From assembly GCF_000382885.1 (NCBI RefSeq), contig NZ_CAVK010000015.1, positions 1-32,595 on the forward strand: a stretch of 32,595 nucleotides of DNA, in the 5' to 3' direction. This document shows positions 5,893 through 14,480 of this stretch, in pieces; positions within the stretch are counted from its first letter, which is position 1, and every line of letters starts with the position of its first letter. The notes beneath the pieces were generated by a model that ran no database searches, was not told where the DNA came from, and saw only the letters and a program-made list of their open reading frames with translations. The position numbers and the translations under genes are program-made. This DNA is from Sphingobium indicum BiD32 (GTDB taxonomy: Bacteria; Pseudomonadota; Alphaproteobacteria; Sphingomonadales; Sphingomonadaceae).

Positions 5893-8263
5893 GAGCGCGC
5901 TCGCGGAGAAGGTGCCTTTTGACAAGGCCAAACGGGAGGAAATGCCCGAGAAATTCTTGCCGTATTCGCGGCATGTCAATGAGCATGTGGTCGCCCTCGA
6001 TAACGGCGATCTGATGCTCATGCTCGAACTGGATGGACGGCCCTTTGAGACTTCGGACGTGCGCGATCTGAATGATTGGCACACGCGCCTCAACGGGGTC
6101 TGGCGCAATATCCATGACGAGCGGCTTTCGATCTGGACGCACATGTTGCGGATGCGCGTGCGCGACTATCCAGGCGGCACGTTCCGCTCGCATTTCGCCG
6201 CGAAGCTCGATCAAAAATACTATGAGCGGATGACGGCCGAACGCATGTTCCGCAACCGCTTCTTCATGACGGTCGTGATCCGCCCAACAGCAAACGCGAC
6301 CGACAAGCTGATGGATTTCCTGCGCAAGAAGCAGGAGGACAAGAACGCCAATATCGCGGAAGCTCTAGAGCTGCTGGAAGACAAGGTGCGCGATCTGGAA
6401 AAGCTACTGCTGCGCGTTCGTCCGCGCCGTGTCGGCATCTATGAGCACCGGGGTCTCCTGTTCTCCGAACCGCTGGAAATATTGAACCAGGTGATGACCG
6501 GGCGCTATCGGCGCTGTCCTCTGGTCCGTGGCCGTCTCGGCTCGGCGCTCTATGCGAGCCGCGCCATCATCGGCGCTGAGACATTTGAGGTCCGCGACGC
6601 CGATCATTCGATGTTCGGCGGCATTTTCGGCATTCGCGAGTATCCGTCATCGACAACGCCGCGCCAGTTTGAATCGCTGCTTTCGGTCGATTTCAGCCTC
6701 GCCATAACGCAGTCGTTCACGTTCCTGTCGCGCACAGCGGCAACAGAACGGTTTCGGCTTCGCCAGACCCAAATGGCGAACGCCGGTGACAAGGCGATCA
6801 GCCAGATGGATGAGCTGATCGACGCGGCCGACGATTTGCAATCGAACCGCTTTGTGCTGGGGGACCATCATTTCACGCTGACGGTGTTCGCGGAAGATTT
6901 GAAGAAGCTGCGCGATAACATGTCGATCGCGCGCGCGGCGCTGGCCGATACGGGCATGGTCGCCGCCCGCGAAAGCGCGGCGCTGGAAGCTGCCTATTGG
7001 TCGCAGCTGGTCGGCAACTTCGCGTGGAGGGCGCGCCCCGCGCCGATCACGTCATATAATTTCTCGGCGTTCTCGCCCTTCCATACGTTCCCTGCAGGGC
7101 ACGAGGACGGCAATCATTGGGGGCCTGCGGTCGCCTTGCTCAAGACAAGCGCTCGCAGCCCCTATTACTTCAATTTCCATTCGGCAGACCTGGGCCATTC
7201 GATGGTCATTGGTCCATCGGGCGGCGGTAAGACGGTGCTGGTCAACTTCCTGATGGCGCAGCTCGAAAAGTTCAACGCGCGCCATATCTTCATCGACAAG
7301 GATCAAGGCGCGGAAATTTTTGTCCGAGCCAGCGGCGGCACCTATCTCGCGCTGCGCAACGGGGAACCTACGGGCTTCGCTCCGCTCAAGGCGCTCGACA
7401 ATACGGCTTCCCATCGCGCGTTCCTCGGTCGCTTCATCCGCCAGCTGGTGAAGCAAGAGGGGGCGCCGATCACGGTGCAGGAATCGCACCTGATCGACGA
7501 TGGCATCGAAGCCGTGATGAAGCTGCCACGCGAGCAACGCTCGCTGTCGGCGCTGCGGACCATGCTCGGCATGTCGGACTCGGGCGGCGTCGGCGCGCGC
7601 CTAGTCAAGTGGACCTCCGAGGGGAACCTTGGCTGGGTTTTCGATAATGAGGAAGATTCCATGTCTCTCGAAGCCCGTTTCGTGGGCTTCGATATGACCG
7701 ACTTCCTCGAAAACGCGGAAATCCGCACGCCGGTCATGCTCTACCTGTTCGAGCGGATAGACGCGCTCCTGACAGGCGAGCGCATGGTTATTGCGATTGA
7801 CGAATTTTGGAAGGCGCTGGCCGATCCGGCGTTCACGGCATTCGCGCAGGATGGCCTCAAGACATACCGCAAGCGCAATGCGTTCCTCGTCTTTGCAACA
7901 CAGTCGCCTGCGGACGCGCTGCGGTCCACGATCAGCCATTCGATCTTGGAGCAGGTCGCGACGAAAATCTTCCTGCCCAATCCGTTCGGCCAGCGCCGGG
8001 ATTACATCGAAGGCTTCTCGCTCTCGGAGGCGGAATTTAAGCTGGTGCGCGAAGAGCTGTCGCCGGAAAGCCGCAAATTCCTCGTGAAGCAGGGCCATGA
8101 CTCCGTTGTGGTCGGCCTGGATCTCATTGGCATGGACGATGAACTGGCCGTGCTGTCGGGCCGCGCTGAAACAACGGGCGTGGCCCGCGAAGTGATTGCC
8201 GAACTGGGCAATGATCCGAAGCTCTGGTTGCCGGAATTTCACCGGCGCCGGCGCCCAAGCTGA
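5879..8263 (+). CDS. virB4: VirB4 ATPase of the type IV secretion system
   Basis: This is an approximately 794-residue ATPase that energises pilus assembly and substrate transfer at the cytoplasmic face. Walker A GPSGGGKT is at about 445-452 and Walker B MVIAIDEFW at about 636-644. The ATPDALR-type segment (ATQSPADALRST) follows. The N-terminal CagE/TrbE-like domain is intact, so the length is normal for the family. The open frame extends back to 5822, but that stretch lies inside virB3. The GTG at 5879 (or the next GTG at 5882) has AAAGGGA upstream and is preferred. It leads directly to virB5 after 13 bp. Confidence 0.96.
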   Translation: MVFGKSALAEKVPFDKAKREEMPEKFLPYSRHVNEHVVALDNGDLMLMLELDGRPFETSDVRDLNDWHTRLNGVWRNIHDERLSIWTHMLRMRVRDYPGGTFRSHFAAKLDQKYYERMTAERMFRNRFFMTVVIRPTANATDKLMDFLRKKQEDKNANIAEALELLEDKVRDLEKLLLRVRPRRVGIYEHRGLLFSEPLEILNQVMTGRYRRCPLVRGRLGSALYASRAIIGAETFEVRDADHSMFGGIFGIREYPSSTTPRQFESLLSVDFSLAITQSFTFLSRTAATERFRLRQTQMANAGDKAISQMDELIDAADDLQSNRFVLGDHHFTLTVFAEDLKKLRDNMSIARAALADTGMVAARESAALEAAYWSQLVGNFAWRARPAPITSYNFSAFSPFHTFPAGHEDGNHWGPAVALLKTSARSPYYFNFHSADLGHSMVIGPSGGGKTVLVNFLMAQLEKFNARHIFIDKDQGAEIFVRASGGTYLALRNGEPTGFAPLKALDNTASHRAFLGRFIRQLVKQEGAPITVQESHLIDDGIEAVMKLPREQRSLSALRTMLGMSDSGGVGARLVKWTSEGNLGWVFDNEEDSMSLEARFVGFDMTDFLENAEIRTPVMLYLFERIDALLTGERMVIAIDEFWKALADPAFTAFAQDGLKTYRKRNAFLVFATQSPADALRSTISHSILEQVATKIFLPNPFGQRRDYIEGFSLSEAEFKLVREELSPESRKFLVKQGHDSVVVGLDLIGMDDELAVLSGRAETTGVAREVIAELGNDPKLWLPEFHRRRRPS

Positions 8264-8276
8264 AAGGAGTGAGACT

Positions 8277-8990
8277 ATGAAGCAGCTTATCTTGGCGGCT
8301 GTGTCGATCGGGAGCCTTGCGGCCGCGACGCCAGCCAGTGCGCAGGGTATCCCTGTGTTCGATAGCACGTCGGTGCTCAAGCATATCGAACAAATCCAGA
8401 AGACCATGCAGATGATCGAGCAAGGTCGCCAGCAGATTGCGGAAGCGCAGCAGCTCTACCAAGGGTTGAACCAGCTGACCGATGTTTCCTCGATCGCCAA
8501 CCAGCTTAAGACAGATTCACTTCGCACCCTGGGCGTTGATGTGAACTCGCTCGAACGCATGGCGCGCGGCGATTTTGGCGGCGGCGGCAGCTACGGCGGG
8601 CGATCTGATGCGATCTATCAGGACATGCTCGAACGTCTCGGCGTATCCGCGAATGGCGATCAGACTGACGTTCGCTATCAGACAGCTCGCTCGATCGCGA
8701 TGGACAAGGCCATGGCCGAAGGCATGGGCGAAGCGGCCACATCGCGCGGTGAGGGTCTGGAAGAGCTGCGCAATCGACTTGCGACCGCATCAACAGCCAA
8801 GGAAGTTGCTGACCTTCAAGCGCGCATCCAGCTCGAAAGCGCGTCGATGATGAACGACCAGCTCCGCGTCGAAGCGTTGGAGCGAGCGCGCAGAGCGGAG
8901 GCCGCGGCGCACACGGCCGAAGCTTTTGCGGACAGGTCGCGCAAACGCGATGAGCAGCGTGCGCGAGCGCGGGCGGCAGCTGGAATTTGA
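8277..8990 (+). CDS. virB5: VirB5-type minor pilin / adhesin
   Basis: This 237-residue exported protein has a signal peptide (MKQLILAAVSIGSLAAATPA, SAQ cleavage) and a long helical body typical of VirB5/TrbJ (HIEQIQKTMQMIEQGRQQIA and onward). GAAAGGAG precedes the ATG at 8277; the longer frame from 8196 overlaps virB4 and is not used. The last 18 residues are very basic (RSRKRDEQRARARAAAG) and are nearly identical to the end of the next gene product, with 57 nt duplicated at 88% identity. That tail is unusual for VirB5. Confidence 0.9.
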   Translation: MKQLILAAVSIGSLAAATPASAQGIPVFDSTSVLKHIEQIQKTMQMIEQGRQQIAEAQQLYQGLNQLTDVSSIANQLKTDSLRTLGVDVNSLERMARGDFGGGGSYGGRSDAIYQDMLERLGVSANGDQTDVRYQTARSIAMDKAMAEGMGEAATSRGEGLEELRNRLATASTAKEVADLQARIQLESASMMNDQLRVEALERARRAEAAAHTAEAFADRSRKRDEQRARARAAAGI

Positions 8991-9298
8991 CCATGAAGAA
9001 AATGGTCCTTCTTGCGATCAGCGCAGCCGGCTTGCTCGCCGGCTGCGAACGCGCGCCCACATTTCCCGAGATTTTAATGACCTATCATGACGTTGATTGG
9101 CTCAAAACTCATGAAGATCAGATTCCGGTGATCGTCGCTGAGTGCGACAAGATCGTGAACAGCGAACTCAAACAGTCGGACCTCCCCATGCCAGTGGCTC
9201 GCAATTGCGGAGGCATAAAGAACAAAATCGCCTCCATTGAAAGGTCGCGGAAACGTGATGAGCAGCGTGCGCGAGCACGGAAGGCAGCTGGAATGTAA
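8934..9298 (+). repeat. 57-bp direct repeat encoding the basic tails of VirB5 and EexN
   Basis: The last 57 nt of virB5 (8934-8990) and of the eexN-like gene (9242-9298) match at 50 of 57 positions, in the same reading frame and both ending at the stop codon. The copies are 308 bp apart. The repeat looks like a partial duplication or gene conversion within the operon. Confidence 0.85.
8993..9298 (+). CDS. EexN-family entry-exclusion-type lipoprotein
   Basis: This 101-residue lipoprotein has signal peptide MKKMVLLAISAAGLLAGC, with the lipobox LLAGC and lipidation Cys18. After it comes a WLKTHEDQIPVIVAECDKI-type segment with conserved cysteines (ECD, NCGGIKNK), as in EexN proteins that block redundant DNA uptake. 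The ATG at 8993 is 2 bp after the virB5 stop. Its basic C-terminal tail (RSRKRDEQRARARKAAG) copies the virB5 tail. The position between virB5 and virB6 is the usual one for this family. Confidence 0.85.
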   Translation: MKKMVLLAISAAGLLAGCERAPTFPEILMTYHDVDWLKTHEDQIPVIVAECDKIVNSELKQSDLPMPVARNCGGIKNKIASIERSRKRDEQRARARKAAGM

Positions 9299-9341
9299 GG
9301 CTGTAATAACAGCTTGAATTATATCTAATCGGAGCGGTCTG

Positions 9342-10358
9342 GTGGAATACGATCTATTTACGAATGCCTATCAGGGCTTCACCAACGAACTCAATTCGGT
9401 AGTTGTGTCCAACTATGCTGGGTTTGTTGGGTGGATCGCTGGACCGCTCCGCACTGGCATGATCATTTACATAATCCTGCTAGGCTACGCGATTATGCGC
9501 GGGGCCGTGCAATACCCCTTCCGCGAATATGTCTATCGCTCGCTTATGCTGGCCGCGCTCTATTATGCTGTGACAAACCTCTATGGAGCATCGCTCGCAC
9601 AGATGATCGTGACCGGCCTGCCGCATGAGTTTGCCTCGATCGTAGGCGGCTCACCGGACGGCGTTGGTGGGTCTTTCGATGGGATGTGGGCGCGGGTCGA
9701 TGATGCACTGCTCGCGATGCAGGATGCGACCGAGAAATACGCAGAGGAACACGCCTCACTGACTGATATTCCCGGCGCTGCGGCCGCAATTATGCTGTGT
9801 ATCGGTGCCACTATCATCATTCTTTTGACAGCGATCGCGGCTCTGTTCGCACTGGCTGTCGGCTTTGTGATCGTGCTCTATGCGCTGTTTGCGCTCGCCT
9901 GTCTGGCGGTGGTCGGGCCGATCTTCGTAGCAGCGCTGCTGTTTGATTCCACCAGAAGCTACTTCTTCTCATGGCTCGGCAGCGTCCTCAACTTTCTGAT
10001 GTTGTCGCTATTTGCGATGCTTCTTGTGCTCGTTGTGGCCAATGTCGCTGAATCGGCAACAGCAACATTCGATGGCGATTTTGACAACATCTGGAGCACC
10101 TGTATCCGGATCATCGCGTTCTACATTCTCGCCTGCTTTTTCTTCATCCAAATCCCCGGAATAGCTGCCTCACTTGGCGGCGGCGCGGCTGCAATGGTGA
10201 CGCAGTTCGGCAACGCGGTGACGAAGGGTGGCGGGGCAGTTGCAACGGGCGCAGGGCACGCGGCCAGCGATGCCCGCGCCATGGGGGCCAGCATGGGGCG
10301 GGGCTTCTCGTCGGCGGTTCGCCGTTGGCGCAACCGAAACACAATCACCAGAGCTTGA
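9342..10358 (+). CDS. virB6: VirB6 polytopic inner-membrane protein
   Basis: This 338-residue protein has about five to seven strongly hydrophobic segments (for example at 33-52, 60-80, 147-175 and 180-205), as in VirB6/TrbL channel components. A soluble Gly/Ala-rich C-terminal tail (GNAVTKGGGAVATGAGHAAS) follows. The start is a GTG with GGAGCGGTCTG upstream. Gene order (after virB5-eexN, before the lipoprotein and virB8) supports the call. Confidence 0.9.
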   Translation: MEYDLFTNAYQGFTNELNSVVVSNYAGFVGWIAGPLRTGMIIYIILLGYAIMRGAVQYPFREYVYRSLMLAALYYAVTNLYGASLAQMIVTGLPHEFASIVGGSPDGVGGSFDGMWARVDDALLAMQDATEKYAEEHASLTDIPGAAAAIMLCIGATIIILLTAIAALFALAVGFVIVLYALFALACLAVVGPIFVAALLFDSTRSYFFSWLGSVLNFLMLSLFAMLLVLVVANVAESATATFDGDFDNIWSTCIRIIAFYILACFFFIQIPGIAASLGGGAAAMVTQFGNAVTKGGGAVATGAGHAASDARAMGASMGRGFSSAVRRWRNRNTITRA

Positions 10359-10368
10359 GGGAACGAAT

Positions 10369-10689
10369 ATGCGCAAGTTGCTTGGACTCGGAATCTGCCT
10401 GGCGCTGGCGGCCTGCGCAGGTCAGCCCGTCAAAAAGCCAGCCAAATGTGAGGGGCCGATGCGGCCTGCAAATCCGCATGGGCTTACCCTCCCCACAATC
10501 CCGGATCAGGCCGCACAGCGAACCGCGCCGGCAAATGTGGACGTGTTCAATCAGGGTGCACCGGCAACGCCGGACGCGGCCCCGGCAGACCCCTCCACTC
10601 CGGGCAATGAACAGTCGGACGCATCGCGGGCGGTCGAAGTGCCGCGTCTAAGCGCCTCGCTGCGCGGCCCGATCTACTCGAATTGCTGA
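10369..10689 (+). CDS. virB7: lipoprotein in the VirB7 position
   Basis: This 106-residue lipoprotein has signal sequence MRKLLGLGICLALAAC, with lipidation at Cys16. The rest is Pro/Ala-rich and probably disordered, and the protein ends in IYSNC with a free C-terminal cysteine. It is longer than Agrobacterium VirB7 (about 55 residues), and there is no sequence proof of homology. The position between virB6 and virB8 and the lipid anchor argue that it plays the VirB7 role with VirB9 in the outer-membrane core. The ATG at 10369 has GAGGGAA upstream; the ORF back to 10228 is inside virB6. Confidence 0.75.
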   Translation: MRKLLGLGICLALAACAGQPVKKPAKCEGPMRPANPHGLTLPTIPDQAAQRTAPANVDVFNQGAPATPDAAPADPSTPGNEQSDASRAVEVPRLSASLRGPIYSNC

Positions 10690-10698
10690 GGTGTTACG

Positions 10699-11382
10699 AT
10701 GGCAGTTGGTATTCCAAAGGACGAGCTGAAAGCCTATTTTGAAGAGGCTGCAAGCTGGGAACGTGACAAGCTTGCGGCGGCCGAGCGCTCCAAAAAGCTG
10801 GCGTGGGTCGTCGCTGGCGTTGCTGGCGCCCTGGCGACTGCTGGCGTTGTGGCCGTTGCAGCCCTGACGCCTCTAAAAACGGTCGAGCCATATGTTATCA
10901 CGGTGGACCGTAACACGGGCGAGGCGTCGATCGCCGCCAAGCTCCACGGTGACGCGACGATCACCTATGACGAGGCGGTCCGTAAGTATTTCCTCGCTAC
11001 CTATGTCCGCTATCGCGAAGGCTGGATAGCGGCCGCTCGCGAAGAATATTTCGATGCGGTCATGGTCATGTCGGCGCGGCCCGAACAGGATCGGTGGTCA
11101 CGCTTCTACAAGACCGACAATCCCCAAAGTCCGCAAAACATCCTTGCGAACCGCACTGATGTTTTTGTCGAAATCAAGCGGGTGTCGTTCCTGGGCGGCA
11201 ACGTCGCGCAGGTCTATTTCACTAAGGAATCTGTGACCGGCTCGAACTCGACCAAAACCGATGCCGTCGCGACCATCAAATACAAGGTCGATGGCACGCC
11301 GAGCAAGGAAGTGGACCGCTTCAAGAATCCGCTTGGCTATCAGGTCGAGAGCTATCGCGCTGACGTGGAGGTGCCCCAATGA
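10699..11382 (+). CDS. virB8: VirB8 assembly factor
   Basis: This 227-residue bitopic inner-membrane protein has a cytoplasmic N-terminus ([17 protein letters not shown]) and one helix at about 35-57. The periplasmic NTF2-like VirB8 domain begins at [12 protein letters not shown]. The end overlaps virB9 by 4 bp (ATGA), so the two are coupled. Length and motifs are normal for the family. Confidence 0.94.
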   Translation: MAVGIPKDELKAYFEEAASWERDKLAAAERSKKLAWVVAGVAGALATAGVVAVAALTPLKTVEPYVITVDRNTGEASIAAKLHGDATITYDEAVRKYFLATYVRYREGWIAAAREEYFDAVMVMSARPEQDRWSRFYKTDNPQSPQNILANRTDVFVEIKRVSFLGGNVAQVYFTKESVTGSNSTKTDAVATIKYKVDGTPSKEVDRFKNPLGYQVESYRADVEVPQ

Positions 11383-12221
11383 CCGTGTTGAAGTGGAGCG
11401 CCCCGTTTGCGCTCGCGATCGCGCTAGCTGCGTCGCCGGCGATGGCCGAAGAAACGCCTCATGCGACGGTGCTCGATCACCGGGTTCGTGAAGCGAACTA
11501 CAATGATCGGCAAGTCTATGAGATTCCGGGTGTATTCCGCATCGCCACGGAAATCGTCTTCGCCAAGGATGAAGTAGTCGAGCATGTGGCGTTGGGCGAT
11601 ACCGTGTCTTGGGAAGTCGCACCGGCTGCCAATTCGCTTTTCATCAAACCGCGCGAGCGCGCGGGTCGCACGAACCTGACAGTCATAACCCGTTCACGCT
11701 ACGGCCCGCGCAGCTACCGCTTCGCTCTGTCGCCAACGCAGCGCGGCAGCGGCTTCTATACGGTCGTTTTCCGCTATCCTGAACAGGAAGCGGCCGAGGC
11801 GCAGGCGCAAGCCGCAATGGCCCAGCTGGCCCAGCTGAAAGCCTTGGAACGCGGCGCGGTGAAGTCCGCGCTCGATATTGGCGTGCTGGAAGGCACACGC
11901 AACGCCGATTACATCATGCAAGGATCGACGACCATCCAGCCCTCCGAAGTGTCTGACAATGGACAGTTCACCGTGATGCGCTTCCCCAACCAGCGTGAAT
12001 TGCCGGCGTTCTTCGTCGTCAATCCTGATGGATCGGAAGCCATCGCCTCCTTCGATGTGCGCGATGAATATGTGGTGCTGCACGGGGTTTACAGGACAAT
12101 CCGGCTGCGCCGGGGCCTCGAAGTGCTCTGCATCCACAATCAGAAAACCGACTATTACGGGCGCGATCCCAAAACTGACACGGCCTCTGGCCTAGTCGAG
12201 CGAACCACGGGGGTTCAATAA
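11379..12221 (+). CDS. virB9: VirB9 outer-membrane core-complex protein
   Basis: This 280-residue exported protein has a signal peptide ending in SPAMAEE. The N-terminal VirB9 domain contains [17 protein letters not shown] and a later [17 protein letters not shown] motif, and the C-terminal beta domain carries the [20 protein letters not shown] segment. It forms the outer ring with VirB7 and VirB10. The ATG overlaps the virB8 stop, and virB10 starts 1 bp after its own stop. Confidence 0.94.
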   Translation: MTVLKWSAPFALAIALAASPAMAEETPHATVLDHRVREANYNDRQVYEIPGVFRIATEIVFAKDEVVEHVALGDTVSWEVAPAANSLFIKPRERAGRTNLTVITRSRYGPRSYRFALSPTQRGSGFYTVVFRYPEQEAAEAQAQAAMAQLAQLKALERGAVKSALDIGVLEGTRNADYIMQGSTTIQPSEVSDNGQFTVMRFPNQRELPAFFVVNPDGSEAIASFDVRDEYVVLHGVYRTIRLRRGLEVLCIHNQKTDYYGRDPKTDTASGLVERTTGVQ

Positions 12222-12222
12222 A

Positions 12223-13491
12223 ATGGCTGCGAACGATCATGACAACGCGCCGCATGGCGACAACATCATCTCGCAGGGCGAGACGGTCGAAAACCGGCCC
12301 CTCGCGTCTGAGCCGGTGCCCGATCCCGAAGATATTGAGCGGCAAAGCGAGCGCCAGGCGAAGATTGCCGCTCTGCCGAACAGGTCGATCGACCCCAAAA
12401 AGGCGGTCGTTCTCGCGGCGGTTGCCTGCGGCGCGATCGTTCTCGGTTTCAGCACAATCGACGCGATGCGGAGCGATCCAACCGAAAAGGCCGAGAAAGC
12501 GGAAAAGCCGGATGAAAGGCAGCTCGCCAACTACGATCCCAAGTCGATCATAGCGCCCACGCTTGCCGATGCGCCAAATGATCCGAACGCGCCGGTGCCC
12601 ATGACGGAAGTGCCGGCGCTTGATGGAAGCCAAGCGCCCCGCACGGGCGGCGCGAATGGCCGCCCCCAAAAGTCTGAGGGGCAAGTCATCGCTGAGGCCC
12701 AACGCCGCGCCGGGATCATGGCTTATGGTGGCGAAAACGGCGGCGGGGTCGGTGGAGCGGTGGCAGCTGCCACCGGCCTGCCCATGGGCGGCGGCACAGG
12801 AGCACAGGGCGCGCAGTTGATTGGTGCGTCGGCCGATGGTGATGGGCAAGGTGGATCGCGCCGGACAAATCTCGAAAACATGCGCCAAACCTCGCAAATT
12901 GATCGGGTGTCAGGCCGCGACATTGGCAACCGCGATATGCTGATCCTCGCAGGGTCGTTCATTCCGTGCGTGCTGCAAACGGCGATGGATTCCAGTCAGC
13001 CCGGATATGTCAGCTGCATCATTCCCCGCGACATTTATTCGGACAACGGCCGCGTCGTCCTGCTGGAAAAGGGAACGCGCGTCTTGGGCGAATATCAAAC
13101 CGGCGTCCAGCGCGGCAAATATCGTCTCTTTGCGGTATGGAACCGCGCGGTTACGCCTCGCGGCGTGGCGATCGACGTAGGTTCGCCCGCCAGCGACGCG
13201 CTTGGCCGTTCAGGTATGGCAGGCGGCGTGAAGAACTTCTTTTGGGAACGCTTCGGGGCCGCGCTGTTGTTCAGCTCGCTCAACGATGCCGCCTCGATCG
13301 CCGCCTCGGAAGTCTCCGACGCCGATAATGTCACGCGGGTTCCCAGCCAAGCGTCGGACACGATCTTGCGGGACACGATGCAGATTCAGCCGGTGCTTCG
13401 CATCAATCAGGGCGCGGAAGTGGGGATTATGGTCGCTCGCGACTTCGATTTCTCCAACATCTACGGCCTGCGGCTGAGGCGCGGCCAGTGA
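12223..13491 (+). CDS. virB10: VirB10 (TrbI-type) energy-sensing core protein
   Basis: This 422-residue protein spans both membranes. It has a cytoplasmic N-terminus, one inner-membrane helix at about 59-80 (AVVLAAVACGAIVLGFSTI), a Pro/Gly-rich linker, and the C-terminal TrbI/VirB10 beta-barrel domain (IPCVLQTAMDSSQPGYVSCI, TPRGVAIDVGSPASDALGRS). The Gly-rich stretch at about 168-200 is coded in part by a 21-nt sequence found again at 18031-18051. The stop overlaps the virB11 start by 4 bp. Confidence 0.95.
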   Translation: MAANDHDNAPHGDNIISQGETVENRPLASEPVPDPEDIERQSERQAKIAALPNRSIDPKKAVVLAAVACGAIVLGFSTIDAMRSDPTEKAEKAEKPDERQLANYDPKSIIAPTLADAPNDPNAPVPMTEVPALDGSQAPRTGGANGRPQKSEGQVIAEAQRRAGIMAYGGENGGGVGGAVAAATGLPMGGGTGAQGAQLIGASADGDGQGGSRRTNLENMRQTSQIDRVSGRDIGNRDMLILAGSFIPCVLQTAMDSSQPGYVSCIIPRDIYSDNGRVVLLEKGTRVLGEYQTGVQRGKYRLFAVWNRAVTPRGVAIDVGSPASDALGRSGMAGGVKNFFWERFGAALLFSSLNDAASIAASEVSDADNVTRVPSQASDTILRDTMQIQPVLRINQGAEVGIMVARDFDFSNIYGLRLRRGQ

Positions 13492-14480
13492 GCAATACGG
13501 CTGTCCTCGAAAACGCCCTGCTGCCGCTGCGTCCTCTTCTTGCGCGTGAGGACGTAACGGAGCTGGTGATTAACAAGGCTGGCGAAGCGGCGATTGAAAC
13601 GCGCAATGGATGGTCCTGGGAGACATTGCCTGACCTCAATGAAAAGTCGCTGCTCGCGCTCGCGCGGGCAGCGGCGGCTTTCACGCATCAGGACATAAGC
13701 CAGTCCACGCCGATCTGCTCCACAATCCTCCCCAGCGGTGAGCGCGTGCAGCTGGTTGTGCCGCCTGCTGTCCCTGCCGGCACCGTGTCCATCACCATCC
13801 GCAAACCGTCATCGGTGACGTTGACGATGGAGGACTTCGAGCGCGGTGGGCTGTTTAGCGAGACAAAGATCGCAACTAGGCAAGTCTCGCCGCTCGATGT
13901 TGAATTGCGCGATCTGCTCGACGCAGGAAAGCACGTCGAATTTTTCCAAAAGGCGGTCCAAGGCCGCAAGAATATCCTGATTTCGGGCGCTACCGGCTCG
14001 GGAAAGACGACGCTCTCTAAAGGGCTGATCCAGCTCATTCCGCCGCATGAGCGGCTGCTGACGATCGAAGACACGCGCGAATTGGTCGTTCCGCATCGCA
14101 ACGTGGTCCACATGCTCTACGCGAAGGACAAGCAGGGCACCGCGAAAATCTCTGCAAAGGATCTTCTGGAATCGGCCCTGCGTATGCGGCCTGACCGGAT
14201 ACTGTTGCAGGAGCTGCGCGACGGCACCGCGTTCTTCTATCTCCGCAACGTCAACTCAGGCCATCCCGGCTCGATCACGACGATCCATGCGGACTCGGCC
14301 GAACTCGCGTTCGAACAGCTGACATTGCTGGTCAAGGAAAGCGAGGGCGGCGCCGATCTGGCCCGTGACGACATTCGCAGCCTGCTCAAGCTGCTGGTTG
14401 ATGTGGTCGTGCAGACCAAGAAGGTCGAAGGCCGCTTTCGCGTGACGGAGATATATTTTGATCCAGAAAACAGGCTCTAA
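13488..14480 (+). CDS. virB11: VirB11 traffic ATPase
   Basis: This 330-residue hexameric ATPase works at the base of the secretion channel. Walker A GATGSGKT is at 167-174. The Asp box TIEDTREL, the LLQELRDGTAF Walker B region and the GHPGSITTIHADS His box are all present. The start is a GTG inside GTGA overlapping the virB10 stop, and the 3' end overlaps virD4 by 23 bp. No defects are seen. Confidence 0.96.
   Translation: MSNTAVLENALLPLRPLLAREDVTELVINKAGEAAIETRNGWSWETLPDLNEKSLLALARAAAAFTHQDISQSTPICSTILPSGERVQLVVPPAVPAGTVSITIRKPSSVTLTMEDFERGGLFSETKIATRQVSPLDVELRDLLDAGKHVEFFQKAVQGRKNILISGATGSGKTTLSKGLIQLIPPHERLLTIEDTRELVVPHRNVVHMLYAKDKQGTAKISAKDLLESALRMRPDRILLQELRDGTAFFYLRNVNSGHPGSITTIHADSAELAFEQLTLLVKESEGGADLARDDIRSLLKLLVDVVVQTKKVEGRFRVTEIYFDPENRL

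Noticed and set aside
7601..8407. Long minus-strand ORF opposite the end of virB4
   Set aside because: Long antisense frame caused by GC-rich codon use; crosses the virB4-virB5 junction and shows no domain.
8506..9060. Minus-strand 184-codon ORF across virB5 and eexN
   Set aside because: Opposite-strand shadow of two well-supported genes, with Cys/Arg/Pro-rich composition typical of antisense frames.
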